Below are positions 1-10,700 of a stretch of DNA of 64,000 nt, piece after piece (position 1 is the stretch's first letter; each line of letters starts with the position of its first letter). Under the pieces are notes generated by a model, which searched no databases, was not told the DNA's origin, and was given only the letters and a program-made list of their open reading frames with translations. Source of the DNA: Pectinatus sp. (GTDB taxonomy: Bacteria; Bacillota; Negativicutes; Selenomonadales; Selenomonadaceae). Both the position numbers and the translations under genes were made by a program. The stretch covers positions 51,523 to 115,522 of the forward strand of contig JAHHSR010000001.1 in the NCBI GenBank assembly GCA_020025075.1, in the 5' to 3' direction.

Positions 1-537
1 CTTGCCGATTACTTAGAAAAAGATGCTGCCACGCAAAATTCCGCACACGATTTTGGCAAAAATATCATTCCTGCCCTTTTAAATGACAGCCGCCGCCTCT
101 TTTCATACAGCTTTGATGGATACTGGAAAGATGTCGGTACAATTGATAGCCTCTGGCAAGCAAATATGGACCTTTTAAATGGCACTTTTCATCTCTCTCA
201 CGCTGACGAATGGCGCATCTATTCTTCTAATCCCGCCTTGCCACCGCACTATATAGGACCCGATGGTTTTGTCCAAAACTGCCTTGTCAGCAGTGGCGCC
301 ATCATTTACGGCACGGCAAAAAATTCAATCATCTTTTCAGGTGTCTGCATCGAAGAAGGCGCTCAGATAGAAGATGCCGTTATTATGCCTTTTGCCAAAA
401 TAAAAAAGGGAGCACTAATAAAAAGAGCCATTGTCGCCCCTGATTGCCAAGTTGGAGCAAATTATACGCTGATGGGAAAAGGCGATATTGCGCTCATCGC
501 CGAAAAAACACCTTTAGTAACTGAACAGATTGTTTAG
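1..537 (+). CDS. glgC: Glucose-1-phosphate adenylyltransferase, C-terminal part (5' end outside window)
   Basis: The frame is open from base 1 to the TAG at 535-537 and gives 178 residues, so the start and the nucleotide-binding part lie upstream of the window. GlgC makes ADP-glucose from ATP and glucose-1-phosphate, the committed step of bacterial glycogen synthesis. The visible part contains the end of the nucleotidyltransferase domain (YWKDVGTIDSLWQAN) and then hexapeptide-like repeats of the left-handed beta-helix, such as NCLVSSGAIIYG and IEEGAQIEDAVI. The next gene, glgD, follows after 11 bp, as expected for a GlgC/GlgD pair. The family call is firm; only completeness is unknown. Confidence 0.93.
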   Translation, partial: LADYLEKDAATQNSAHDFGKNIIPALLNDSRRLFSYSFDGYWKDVGTIDSLWQANMDLLNGTFHLSHADEWRIYSSNPALPPHYIGPDGFVQNCLVSSGAIIYGTAKNSIIFSGVCIEEGAQIEDAVIMPFAKIKKGALIKRAIVAPDCQVGANYTLMGKGDIALIAEKTPLVTEQIV

Positions 538-548
538 GGGGGCACAGC

Positions 549-1652
549 ATGAAGCACACGATAGGATTAATAAAACTGCAAGAAAGTAATCATCTCATTC
601 CCAACATTACGCGCCACCGCCCGCTTGCCACTATTCCCTTTGCCGGACGCTATCGACTTATCGATTTCATCTTGTCCAATATGGTAAACTCTGGCATTGA
701 AGATGTCGGTATTCTTCTTCCCGAACAGCCCGCCTCTGTGCTAGACCATATCCGTTCTGGCAAAGACTGGGACCTCGTACGGCGCCATTCAGGACTTTTC
801 TATCTGCCTTTTCCCAATACGGAAACAGCAAAGCGCAACGAGCTTGAGGCCTTTTACCATTACCTTGCCTTTTTGGAGCGCAGCACAAAAGACTACGTTC
901 TCTTAGCTAACGGCCATACGGTCTTTAATATGGACTTTAATCCCGTCTTGCGTTTCCACCAAAACACAGATGCCGACATAACCATGCTTTATTGCAATGC
1001 CCCTAAAGACATGAAGGCTTCCTATACCATCTTGAAGACGGCTGCCGATGGACTCGTAAACGATATTGCCATCTGTCCTTCTGCAAAAGTCGGCGAAAAA
1101 ACGGGCATGGGAATTTACCTTATCTCGCGCCACATTTTTATCGATATCGTGCGCTATGCTTACGAGCACGGTGGCTTTAGCCTTTTGCTGGATGGCATCA
1201 TGCAGCTCCAAGACAAATATCGCATTTTGGGCTATCCCTATAACGGCTATGTCTCCATTATCAATTCGACACAAAGCTATTATCAGACAAGCATGGACCT
1301 TTTAAACGCCAACAACTGGCGCGATGTTTTCAATGGTGAGCACCCCATCTATACGCGTACCAAAGATGATTTGCCAACGCACTACAACCAGGCAGCCAAA
1401 ACGCATAATTGCCTCATTTCATCGGGCTGCCAAATTGAAGGCGAAGTTGAAAACAGCATCTTATTTCGCAATGTTTTAGTAAGAAAGGGAGCAAAAATAA
1501 AAAATAGCATCATCATGCAAAAGTGTACCATCGATGCCGATACCATCCTAGAAAACGTCATCTGCGATAAAAATGTTCTCGTCAAATCTGGCAACAGATT
1601 AAAAGGGGCGCCCAATTATCCGTTCATCGTAGAAAAAGACACCGTGATTTAA
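549..1652 (+). CDS. glgD: GlgD, non-catalytic partner of ADP-glucose pyrophosphorylase
   Basis: The product has 367 residues and the GlgC fold: an N-terminal nucleotidyltransferase-like domain (FAGRYRLIDFILSNMVNSGI near residues 30-50) and a C-terminal beta-helix. The glycine- and arginine-rich nucleotide loop that opens true GlgC proteins is absent; the protein begins MKHTIGLIKLQESNHLIPNI. That pattern is typical of GlgD, which in Firmicutes is the regulatory partner of GlgC. A run of G just before the ATG can serve as the ribosome binding site. It lies between glgC and glgP with gaps of about 12 bp, so it is almost certainly co-transcribed with them. Confidence 0.92.
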   Translation: MKHTIGLIKLQESNHLIPNITRHRPLATIPFAGRYRLIDFILSNMVNSGIEDVGILLPEQPASVLDHIRSGKDWDLVRRHSGLFYLPFPNTETAKRNELEAFYHYLAFLERSTKDYVLLANGHTVFNMDFNPVLRFHQNTDADITMLYCNAPKDMKASYTILKTAADGLVNDIAICPSAKVGEKTGMGIYLISRHIFIDIVRYAYEHGGFSLLLDGIMQLQDKYRILGYPYNGYVSIINSTQSYYQTSMDLLNANNWRDVFNGEHPIYTRTKDDLPTHYNQAAKTHNCLISSGCQIEGEVENSILFRNVLVRKGAKIKNSIIMQKCTIDADTILENVICDKNVLVKSGNRLKGAPNYPFIVEKDTVI

Positions 1653-1664
1653 GGAGGATTTTCC

Positions 1665-4115
1665 ATGCAGTCAAACGAGTTTATCGAGGAAAAAAACCGC
1701 TTTGAGCAGCTTTTTTTGCAGACTTCAAGTATCATGTTCGGCCAAAATGCAGAAGACCTCTCCAAGCAGAATCTCTACCAGTCCCTCGTCAGCACGATTA
1801 GGCAATATATAAGCGAAAATTGGATTAAGACGAATAAATTTTACGCCCAGACAAAGCAAAAGCAGGTCTATTACTTTTCGATAGAATTTTTGCTCGGCCG
1901 CCTTCTCAACTGCAATATCATCAATCTCGACATTGGCGATATCTGCCGTGAAGCTCTCAAAGACCTAAACATCAATCTCGATGAACTTTTTAACGAAGAG
2001 CCAGATGCAGGTCTTGGCAACGGCGGCCTTGGGCGCTTGGCGGCAGCTTTTATCGATTCTATGGCCTCGCTGGGAATACCCGGCAATGCCTGCGGTATTC
2101 ATTACCGCTATGGCCTGTTTGAGCAAAAAATCATCAATAAAAATCAGGTTGAATTACCCGACAATTGGCTCAAAAACGGCTTTGCTTGGGAATACAGAAA
2201 AGCCGAAAAAGAAGTTTCCGTGCGTTTTGGCGGCAATGCCTATATGCGCCCTCGCCCCGATGGCTCTTTAGAACTCGTCCATGAAAACTACTCAACTATT
2301 GCCGCAATCCCCTATGATGTTCCTATCGTCGGCTATCATAATGGCATCGTCAATACCTTGCGCCTGTGGAATGCGGAAGTGAGCCAGGACTTTTCCGAAA
2401 ACAATGCCCTGACATATGAACAGCTGCAAAAAAAACTCGACTACAACTACCGTCTCCAGGCTATTACCAGCTGCCTATATCCAGACGATAGCTCATTAGA
2501 CGGCAAAATGCTGCGCCTGACGCAAGAATATTTCTTCGTCTCGGCCGGCGTCCAAAGCATTGTGCGCCATTATAAAGAACGAGATTTGCCCCTTTCTTGC
2601 TTTTCTGACAAGGTAGCCATCCATATCAATGATACGCATCCGGCAATGGCCATTGCTGAACTCATGCGCATTCTCATCGACGAGAATAACGTTTCTTGGG
2701 GTGAGGCATGGAACACCACCGTAAAGACGATGGCCTACACCAATCACACAATTTTGCCCGAGGCTCTTGAAACATGGCCTATCGATATGTTCCGCGAACA
2801 TCTGCCACGCATCTACCTCATCATCGAAGAAATTAACAGGCGCTTTTTGGCAAACGTGCGCAGCCGCTATCCAGGTAATGAAGATATCGTGCATAAACTT
2901 TCTATCTTGCAAGACGGCTTTGTACACATGGCACGCCTAGCCGTTGTTGGCAGCCATAGCGTCAACGGCGTAGCAAAGATTCACACCAATATTCTCAAAT
3001 CATATTGCATGAAAGAATTTAATGATTTTTATCCGCAAAAATTCAATAATAAAACCAATGGCATCACGCACCGCCGCTGGCTCCTCTCCGCCAATCCCGA
3101 ATTATCATCCCTTCTTGACAGCCTTATCGGGCCAAACTGGCGTCGCGAGCCGATATTACTGCATGGCCTCTTGCATTATGCCGACGATAAGAGCGCTTTA
3201 AACAAGCTCTCGCTCATCAAGCAGCATCATAAAGAACAGCTCAGTGCCTTCATCGAGCAAAAGTACGGCATTGCTGTTGACCCGCACTCCATTTTCGATT
3301 TTCAAATAAAGCGCATCCACTCTTATAAAAGGCAGATAATGAATGCCTTGCACCTCATGTACCTTTACAATACACTTAAAAATAATCCCTCCATGGATAT
3401 TTATCCTCGCACCTTTATTTTCGCCGGAAAGGCTGCACCGGGATATTTTATTGCCAAGGAAACAATAAGGCTTATCAATACAATTGCTGCGGTAGTAAAC
3501 AATGACCCGACAGTCAGAAAAAAGTTCAAAGTCATTTTTTTAGAAAATTACGGTGTTTCACTGGCTGAAAAACTCTTTCCGGCTGCCGATATCAGCGAGC
3601 AGATTTCCACTGCCGGCAAAGAAGCCTCTGGCACAAGCAACATGAAGTTTATGATGAATGGCGCTTTGACTTTAGGAACGCTTGATGGCGCTAATATAGA
3701 AATCCATGATGCTGTCGGCGATGATAACTGTGTCATTTTCGGCCTTAATACGAATGAAATTCTCGCCTATTACAAAAATGGCACCTATTCAGCTTGGAAT
3801 GAGTACAAAACCAATACCGCCATCCACGAGCTTGTTGACCAGCTCACAAATGGCGTCTTTACCCAGTGGGGAGATTTTCGCTCTATTGCCGATTACCTTT
3901 TAGGAAGCAATGATGAATTTTTTGTCTTTAAGGACTTTCTCCCTTACTGCGCCGCTCACGACAAGATTGAAAAAAAATACCGCGACGCGCCTGGTTGGCA
4001 CCGTTCCAGCCTTATCAACATTGCCCACTCTGGCATCTTTTCCAGCGATAGGACCATCTCTGAATATGCCAGCGACATCTGGCATGTAAATCCCGTCATT
4101 TTGCCAGAAAAATAA
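1665..4115 (+). CDS. glgP: Glycogen phosphorylase
   Basis: This 816-residue protein is the usual length for glycogen/maltodextrin phosphorylase (GT35), which releases glucose-1-phosphate from alpha-1,4 glucan ends using pyridoxal phosphate. The N-terminal part has the GLGNGGLGRLAA motif near residue 115. The cofactor region EASGTSNMKFMMNGALTLG places the PLP lysine at about residue 661. The start ATG follows AAGGAGG at suitable spacing. The gene sits inside the synthesis operon, so the cell appears to co-express glycogen synthesis and breakdown. Confidence 0.96.
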   Translation: MQSNEFIEEKNRFEQLFLQTSSIMFGQNAEDLSKQNLYQSLVSTIRQYISENWIKTNKFYAQTKQKQVYYFSIEFLLGRLLNCNIINLDIGDICREALKDLNINLDELFNEEPDAGLGNGGLGRLAAAFIDSMASLGIPGNACGIHYRYGLFEQKIINKNQVELPDNWLKNGFAWEYRKAEKEVSVRFGGNAYMRPRPDGSLELVHENYSTIAAIPYDVPIVGYHNGIVNTLRLWNAEVSQDFSENNALTYEQLQKKLDYNYRLQAITSCLYPDDSSLDGKMLRLTQEYFFVSAGVQSIVRHYKERDLPLSCFSDKVAIHINDTHPAMAIAELMRILIDENNVSWGEAWNTTVKTMAYTNHTILPEALETWPIDMFREHLPRIYLIIEEINRRFLANVRSRYPGNEDIVHKLSILQDGFVHMARLAVVGSHSVNGVAKIHTNILKSYCMKEFNDFYPQKFNNKTNGITHRRWLLSANPELSSLLDSLIGPNWRREPILLHGLLHYADDKSALNKLSLIKQHHKEQLSAFIEQKYGIAVDPHSIFDFQIKRIHSYKRQIMNALHLMYLYNTLKNNPSMDIYPRTFIFAGKAAPGYFIAKETIRLINTIAAVVNNDPTVRKKFKVIFLENYGVSLAEKLFPAADISEQISTAGKEASGTSNMKFMMNGALTLGTLDGANIEIHDAVGDDNCVIFGLNTNEILAYYKNGTYSAWNEYKTNTAIHELVDQLTNGVFTQWGDFRSIADYLLGSNDEFFVFKDFLPYCAAHDKIEKKYRDAPGWHRSSLINIAHSGIFSSDRTISEYASDIWHVNPVILPEK

Positions 4116-4166
4116 TTTATCTTCCTGTCCGCTAATCATTGCCAACAAGAGAAAGGAAGCAAAAGC

Positions 4167-6119
4167 ATGGTCAAATCAGAATTGAGCCCCTATGATTTAT
4201 TTTTATTCCACGAGGGAACCAATTATCATGCACAGGGCATGTTTGGCGCCCACCTTTGCCAAAAAAACGGTGTGAAAGGCGTGCGCTTTGCCCTCTGGGC
4301 GCCTCATGCCCAAAAAGTAAGCGTCGTCGGTGATTTCAATGGCTGGGATTTAAATGCCGCCGTGATGGAAAAACTCTCTGATGGGCAAGTATGGCAAATT
4401 TTTATTCCCCATGTTCAGCCCGATGCCCTTTATAAATATGCTATTTATCCGCAAGAGGGCAATCGCATCCTTTATAAGGCCGACCCCTACGCCTTTTATG
4501 CTGAAAGGGTACCACTTACTGCCTCACGCGTTTATGACCTTGAAAAATATCATTGGCACGATAAAGAGTGGCAAAAAAAAATAAACGAACAATCATCTTA
4601 TAACAGTCCCATTCTAATCTATGAGGTCCATGCCGGTTCTTGGCGACGCACCTTAGAAAACGAGTATCTTTCTTATCGGGACCTTGCCGAGCAACTCATA
4701 AGCTATGTAAAGAAAATGCACTACACGCATATTGAATTCATGCCCCTTTGCGAACATCCTTTTGATGGCTCTTGGGGCTATCAGATAACCGGATATTTTG
4801 CTCCGACAAGCAGATATGGCACGCCTGATGATTTGCGCTATCTCATCGACTGCGCCCACCAGGCAGGTATTGGCATTATCATGGATTGGGTACCCGGACA
4901 TTTTTGCCAAGATGAGCACGGCCTTGCCTTCTTTGATGGCAAGAACCTCTACGAAAGCGACAACCCCATGCGCAATAAGAATGAACAATGGGGGACGAAT
5001 AACTTTGACTATGGGCGCACAGAGGTGCAAAGCTTTTTGATTTCCAATGCCCTTTATTGGTTTGATGAATTCCATATCGACGGCATACGCATTGACGCCG
5101 TTGCCAATATGCTATATTTAAATTATGGCAAGGAAGATGGAAAATGGCAACCCAATCGCTATGGCGGCACTGGCAATTTAGAGGCAATTGATTTCATCAA
5201 GAAGCTCAATGAAATCGTCTTTAAATACCACCCTAAAGCCTTGATGATTGCCGAAGAATCCACCGATTGGCCGCTCATCAGCAAACCCACCTATGTCGGT
5301 GGCATGGGCTTTAATTATAAATGGAATATGGGCTGGATGAATGATATTCTTTCCTATATCAGCCTCGACCCCATCTACCGCAAGTGGAATCACGATAAGA
5401 TTACCTTTTCTCTCATGTACGCTTTTGCAGAAAACTTTGTTTTGCCGCTTTCTCATGATGAAGTAGTGCATGGCAAACGTTCTCTGCTCGATAAAATGCC
5501 CGGCGATTACTGGCAAAAATTTGCCGGCTTGCGTCTCCTACTGGGGTACTGGATGGCTCATCCCGGCAAGAAATTGCTCTTCATGGGGTGTGAATTTGGC
5601 CAATTTATCGAATGGAAGTTCGACAATAGCCTTGATTGGCATCTCATAGAATCCTATCCCATGCATGAAGCCATGCAGCTTTACACGAAAAAATTAAATG
5701 GCTTTTATTGCAGCAACCCCGCTTTTTGGCAAATAGACTTTGACTGGTCGGGCTTTACATGGCTGACATGCGATGACTGCGACAATAGCATCGTCGCCTT
5801 CTTGCGCAAAGACCAGGCGGGTAATTTCATCATCGTCGTCTGCAATTTCACCCCGCAAGTTTGCCATGATTATTTAATTGGCGTACCGCGTGCTGGCAGT
5901 TACCGAGAGCTATTTAATAGCGATGACAAAAAATTTGGCGGCTCTGGCGTAAAAAATCCGCCCGCCATCTTGACTTTAAATACGCCAAACCACGGCTTTC
6001 ACCAATCATTGCCCCTCACCATACCGCCCTTGGCCACTATCTATATCGGCCTGACGAAAAAAGACGCAAATAAAAATAATATTACGAAAGGAGAAAGCTG
6101 CTGGATGCACGAAGGCTAG
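4167..6119 (+). CDS. glgB: 1,4-alpha-glucan branching enzyme
   Basis: This 650-residue GH13 enzyme introduces alpha-1,6 branches into glycogen. An N-terminal CBM48-like domain (VRFALWAPHAQKVSVVGDFN) precedes the catalytic barrel. The GH13 motifs are intact: the nucleophile Asp of GIRIDAVANM at about residue 310, the acid Glu of IAEEST at about 363, and LSHDEVVHGK further on. The C-terminus carries a short polar tail (KKDANKNN) beyond the usual end. GAAAGGAAG precedes the ATG. The 87 bp before glgA hold paired inverted repeats. Confidence 0.96.
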   Translation: MVKSELSPYDLFLFHEGTNYHAQGMFGAHLCQKNGVKGVRFALWAPHAQKVSVVGDFNGWDLNAAVMEKLSDGQVWQIFIPHVQPDALYKYAIYPQEGNRILYKADPYAFYAERVPLTASRVYDLEKYHWHDKEWQKKINEQSSYNSPILIYEVHAGSWRRTLENEYLSYRDLAEQLISYVKKMHYTHIEFMPLCEHPFDGSWGYQITGYFAPTSRYGTPDDLRYLIDCAHQAGIGIIMDWVPGHFCQDEHGLAFFDGKNLYESDNPMRNKNEQWGTNNFDYGRTEVQSFLISNALYWFDEFHIDGIRIDAVANMLYLNYGKEDGKWQPNRYGGTGNLEAIDFIKKLNEIVFKYHPKALMIAEESTDWPLISKPTYVGGMGFNYKWNMGWMNDILSYISLDPIYRKWNHDKITFSLMYAFAENFVLPLSHDEVVHGKRSLLDKMPGDYWQKFAGLRLLLGYWMAHPGKKLLFMGCEFGQFIEWKFDNSLDWHLIESYPMHEAMQLYTKKLNGFYCSNPAFWQIDFDWSGFTWLTCDDCDNSIVAFLRKDQAGNFIIVVCNFTPQVCHDYLIGVPRAGSYRELFNSDDKKFGGSGVKNPPAILTLNTPNHGFHQSLPLTIPPLATIYIGLTKKDANKNNITKGESCWMHEG

Positions 6120-6180
6120 GAAAAGCCTTGCCCTCTCCGCCCGCAAAAGCCTTGCGCCCGGCAATAAAAAGGCTGCGGGC
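6112..6180 (+). repeat. Mutually exclusive hairpins between glgB and glgA
   Basis: Two AAGGCT/AGCCTT arm pairs lie in this 69-bp stretch (6112-6117 with 6124-6129, and 6148-6153 with 6169-6174). The second pair is extended by GCCCGC (6139-6144) and GCGGGC (6175-6180), giving a 12-bp stem with a 3-nt bulge. Because the arms are the same sequence they can also pair crosswise. There is no T-run, so it does not look like a terminator. It may set the ratio of glgA to glgB or protect an mRNA end. Confidence 0.5.
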
Positions 6181-6206
6181 ACCAGCATCTGACAGCAGTG
6201 ATTACC

Positions 6207-7658
6207 ATGATTAAAGTTCTCTATGCAGCATCAGAAGCAGCTCCTTTTATCAAGACAGGTGGCCTAGGCGATGTAGCAGGCTCTCTGCCGTTAGAACTGC
6301 AAAAACAAAATGTCGATATCCGCGTTGTCCTGCCTAAATACAGCTCTATTTCCAGCCGTTATAAAGATAAAATGCAGCATCTTTGCCATACGCAAATTGG
6401 CCTTGCCTGGCGCCGCAAATATCTCGGCATCAATAAGCTGGTCCATAACGGCATCACTTTTTATTTCATCGATAACGAAGATTACTTCAAAAGAAACAAC
6501 TGTTATGGCTTTGACGACGATGCCGAACGCTTTGCCTTCTTTAGCCGCGCTATCTTAGAAATGCTGCCGTTAATTGATTTTTATCCCGATGTCATAAATT
6601 TAAATGACTGGCAGACGGCATTGGTTAGCGTATTTTTAAAGCTGCAATATCGCCAAAAAACGCACTACGAAAATATAAAGACCGTCTTTACCATTCATAA
6701 TTTAAAATACCAGGGCATCTTCGACGCCAATATTACTACGGACATTCTTTCTTTGGATAGGCACTTTTACGATAACGGCGATTTGGAATTTTACGGTGCC
6801 GTCAACTTTATGAAGGCTGGCCTTTTATACGCTGATTTTCTCACCACGGTCAGCCATTCTTATGCCAATGAAATTCAAAATCCATATTTTGGCGAAAAGC
6901 TCGATGGCATCTTGCGCATGCGCAGCAATGAGCTTACCGGCATCGTCAATGGCATCGACTATCGCGAATATAATCCGCGAACGGACCGTTATCTGAGCGT
7001 AAATTACGATATTTATAATGCACTTGCCGGCAAGGCAGAAAATAAGATTAACCTGCAAAAGCGCCTTGGCCTGCCGCTTTCGCGCTCGGCGCCGATTTTA
7101 TCTATCGTGTCTCGCTTAGTAGAGACCAAGGGAATCGACCTCATCATCAGGATTATCGATGAGCTCTTAAAATTCGAGGATATACAACTTGTCATTTTGG
7201 GCACGGGCGATTATGCCTATGAAGAATGGTTCAAGGGGCTGCAATGGCGCTTTCCGAAAAAGGTTTCGGCCAATATTACTTTCAGCAATGAAATGGCCCA
7301 TATGATTTATGCAGCATCCAGCTTATTTTTAATGCCTTCTCGCTACGAGCCATGCGGCATCGGGCAGCTTATCGCTCTTCGCTATGGCGCTATTCCCGTC
7401 GTACATGCCGTCGGCGGCCTGCACGATACGGTATATCCTTATGATAGTTTTTCCAACCACGGCAACGGCTATACCTTCTGCAGTTACAATGCCCATGATT
7501 TTCTCTTCGCCATAAAGCGCGCGCTGGAAACGTGCACGGATATAAGCCTCCACAAAAAAATAGTTGAAAATGCCATGAAAGCAGATTACAGCTGGTCTGA
7601 ATCAGCTAAACAATATAAGCGCCTTTATACTGACCTCGCCAAAAATAAGGAAATATAG
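6207..7658 (+). CDS. glgA: Glycogen synthase (ADP-glucose type)
   Basis: This GT5 starch/glycogen synthase extends alpha-1,4 chains from ADP-glucose. The N-terminal motif MIKVLYAASEAAPFIKTGGL contains the KTGGL ADP-glucose loop, and the C-terminal half has the SRYEPCGIGQL sugar-nucleotide motif. At about 483 residues it matches family length. The ATG at 6207 fits the family N-terminus; a GTG three codons upstream is the alternative. Neither has a clear Shine-Dalgarno sequence, which is odd in this window and suggests coupling to glgB or control by the upstream hairpins. Confidence 0.95.
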   Translation: MIKVLYAASEAAPFIKTGGLGDVAGSLPLELQKQNVDIRVVLPKYSSISSRYKDKMQHLCHTQIGLAWRRKYLGINKLVHNGITFYFIDNEDYFKRNNCYGFDDDAERFAFFSRAILEMLPLIDFYPDVINLNDWQTALVSVFLKLQYRQKTHYENIKTVFTIHNLKYQGIFDANITTDILSLDRHFYDNGDLEFYGAVNFMKAGLLYADFLTTVSHSYANEIQNPYFGEKLDGILRMRSNELTGIVNGIDYREYNPRTDRYLSVNYDIYNALAGKAENKINLQKRLGLPLSRSAPILSIVSRLVETKGIDLIIRIIDELLKFEDIQLVILGTGDYAYEEWFKGLQWRFPKKVSANITFSNEMAHMIYAASSLFLMPSRYEPCGIGQLIALRYGAIPVVHAVGGLHDTVYPYDSFSNHGNGYTFCSYNAHDFLFAIKRALETCTDISLHKKIVENAMKADYSWSESAKQYKRLYTDLAKNKEI

Positions 7659-7691
7659 CATTATGGTCCACGATATTTTTACAAATTAATC

Positions 7692-7750
7692 AGGCGGATA
7701 TTTACCTAACCTGTCCTTTTCCGCCTAAGGGGGATTTCTTGCAGGTTAGG
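7692..7750 (+). promoter_or_regulatory. Interlocking stems (possible pseudoknot) upstream of the GH13/GH77 gene
   Basis: AGGCGGA (7692-7698) pairs with TCCGCCT (7720-7726), and CCTAACCTG (7705-7713) pairs with CAGGTTAGG (7742-7750). Each stem has one arm inside the loop of the other, so the two form either an H-type pseudoknot or alternative structures. The second stem ends 9 nt before the Shine-Dalgarno of the next gene. This suggests translational or transcriptional control, but no known riboswitch consensus was recognised. Confidence 0.4.
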
Positions 7751-7772
7751 CTAAAAGGTAAAGGTGATTTTC

Positions 7773-10700
7773 TTGCAACGAGAAAAAATCGAGGTCTTTC
7801 ACGATTCACAAAATGCCCTGTATCGCTATCCGCTCGGCGCTAGACCAACTGAAAGCACTGTCAAATTAAGTATTCGCATCGAATGCGATATGCCTTTAAA
7901 AGCGCAGCTTCGCCTCTGGCAAAATGATTGCGGCGAAACACTTTTGTCGCTAGAAAAATGCCCAGACAGCTTTTATGAAGCCCGCCTAAAGCTTCCCGAC
8001 AAGGGACAGCTTATCTGGTACTACTTTATCATCTCACTGGAAAATGGCCAGACATTTTATTACGGGAATTTTTCTAACCTGGGCGGTAAAGGTTCTTTAT
8101 CCGAAAATATACCGCCTTCATTTCAGATTACCGTCTTTCAAAAGGAGGCCAAAACACCAGCCTGGGCAAAAAAAGCTGTCTTTTATCAGATTTTCCCCGA
8201 CCGTTTTTACCATGGCCAAGTCGGATTTGTCCCCAAAAAGGGAGCGCTTTACCACGCCGATTGGCAAGATACGCCTTTTTATTTTAAAGATATTTCCAGC
8301 GGGCGCATCGCTGCTTACGATTTTTTCGGCGGTGACTTAGAAGGTATCCGGCAAAAGCTCCCTTACCTTCTCGACTTAGGTGTCAATGCCCTTTATTTAA
8401 ATCCCATTTTCAAGGCACAAAGCAACCATCGTTACGATACGGCCGATTACCTTTGTATAGACCCCATCCTGGGAACAGAGGCCGACCTAAAAAGCTTGTG
8501 CCAAAGTGCCAAAAAAAAGAAGATGCACATCATTCTCGACGGCGTCTTTAGCCATACCGGCAGTGATAGCATTTATTTCAATCGCTACGGCACTTACAAT
8601 TCCCAAGGAGCCTTTCAAACAAAGGAATCACCATATTTTTCTTGGTATGATTTTAAACAGTATCCTAAAGAATATGCCTGCTGGTGGAACTTTGATACTT
8701 TGCCCGATGTCAAAGAAACAACCCCTTCTTACCTTGATTTCATCATCTCGGGGCAAGATAGCGTCCTAAGGCACTGGCATAACTGCGGCACGAACGGCTG
8801 GCGCCTTGATGTCATTGACGAATTGCCGCAAAAATTTTCCCGCCTTCTCTATAAAGAAGCCAAAAAAATCAACGCTGATAACCTCATCATCGGCGAAGTC
8901 TGGGAAGACGCTTCCAACAAAATAAGCTATGGCCTGCCACGCGAATACCTTTGCGGCTATGACATGGATAGCGCCATGAACTATCCGCTGCGCCAGATAA
9001 TCATCGACTTTTTGCTCATGCGGGATAATGCAGGTCAAAGCACCCAAAAATTAAAATCGCAACTGGAAAATTACCCCATAGAAAATGCTTATGCCATGCT
9101 CAATTTGCTTGGCAGCCACGATGTGGAAAGAATCTTAACCATTTTAGGCGAAGGCGCACCCCCAAATGGTGCCACTGAAATGGAAAAGGCACTTTATCGC
9201 CTGCCGGCAGAAAAAGAATTGCTAGCTAGAGAAAGATTAAAGCTCGCGGTCATCTTTCAATTTACCTATCCCGGCATGCCCTGCATTTATTACGGCGATG
9301 AAATAGGCCTGCAGGGGTTTCGCGACCCTTATAACAGAACTACTTTTAATTGGGACAAGCTCTCCGATGAGCTATTTTCCTTTTACAAAAAAGTAATTGC
9401 TTTGCGGCAAAAAAATACGGCCTTGCAAACGGGCTTTATCGACTTTCTTCCCAGTAAAAGCGACGATATCTTGGCCTATACGCGCTTTATTGACTCTAGG
9501 CACGATGCTTTCGGCAACATCTGCCCCAACAGCCTTTTCATCGTCATTTTAAATCGCGGCAAAAAGCAGCCCTTCGGCCTTAATACCGCTAATTTAGGAG
9601 CTTTTGAATTTTGTGATTGCCTGACGGGAAAACATTTCTTTTCTTCTAGTGGCCAATTGGAAATAACTCTCGCTCAAAGGCAGGCCCTCTTATTGCAGCC
9701 CGTGCCGCAAAAGGCCTTTACTAAGCGGGCCAGTGGCGTTTTACTGCACATATCTTCCCTCCCCCAAGAGCCTTGCGGCAACATTGGCCCTATCGCCTAT
9801 CAATTCATTGACTTTCTAAAAAGCAGCGGACAGACATATTGGCAATTTCTCCCCTTAAATCCGCCCGGCTTTGGCGACTCTCCCTATCAATCACCAAGCT
9901 CTTTTGCTGGCAATCATGATTTCATCTCGCCACAGCTACTTTCACTTGACAATTTGCTAAGCGAAAGTGAATGGCGCTCCATAAAGACAAAAGAGGACCT
10001 TCATCGCCATTTCAAAATCGCCTATCAGCGCTTTGAAAAAGATGCTGATTTCAAAAATTTTTGCCAAGCGCAAAGCTACTGGCTTGATGATTACGCCGCT
10101 TACATGGCCTTAAAGGAAAAGTATAATGCTCCTTGGCCGCAATGGCCAGCGCCAGAAAGAGACAGAAAAGAAAGTGCCCTTTCGGAAATCCGCAAAAGCG
10201 ACAGCTATTCCTATCACCTTTTTTTGCAATATGAATTTCATCGTCAATGGCAAAAATTGCGCGCTTACGCCCAAAGAAATGGCATCTTCCTCATTGGCGA
10301 CTTGCCCATCTATCCAGCTCACGACAGTGCGGATACCTGGGCCCATCGAGAGCTATTTGACCTCAATCCAGATGGCAGCTTAAAAGCGCAAGCTGGCGTG
10401 CCGCCCGATTATTTTAGCAAAACGGGACAACTTTGGGGCAATCCCCTTTATTTATGGCCAAAACTTGCTGCTGACGATTACCGCTGGTGGAAGGAGCGCC
10501 TAAAATCCTGCTGGCAAAAAGCAGACCTTATCCGCCTCGACCATTTTCGCGGCTTCGCCGACTATTGGGCAGTAGATGCTAATGCCCCCACCGCCGCTAC
10601 CGGTAAATGGCTCGATGGTCTAGGCCTTGTCTTTTTTGCCTCTTTAAAAAAAGATTTTGGCCGACTTTTTGTCATCGCCGAAGACCTGGGCGAGCTTTCT

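Noticed and set aside
2496..2927. 143-codon antisense frame inside glgP
   Set aside because: It is a shadow of a strongly supported gene and has no ribosome binding site or family motif.
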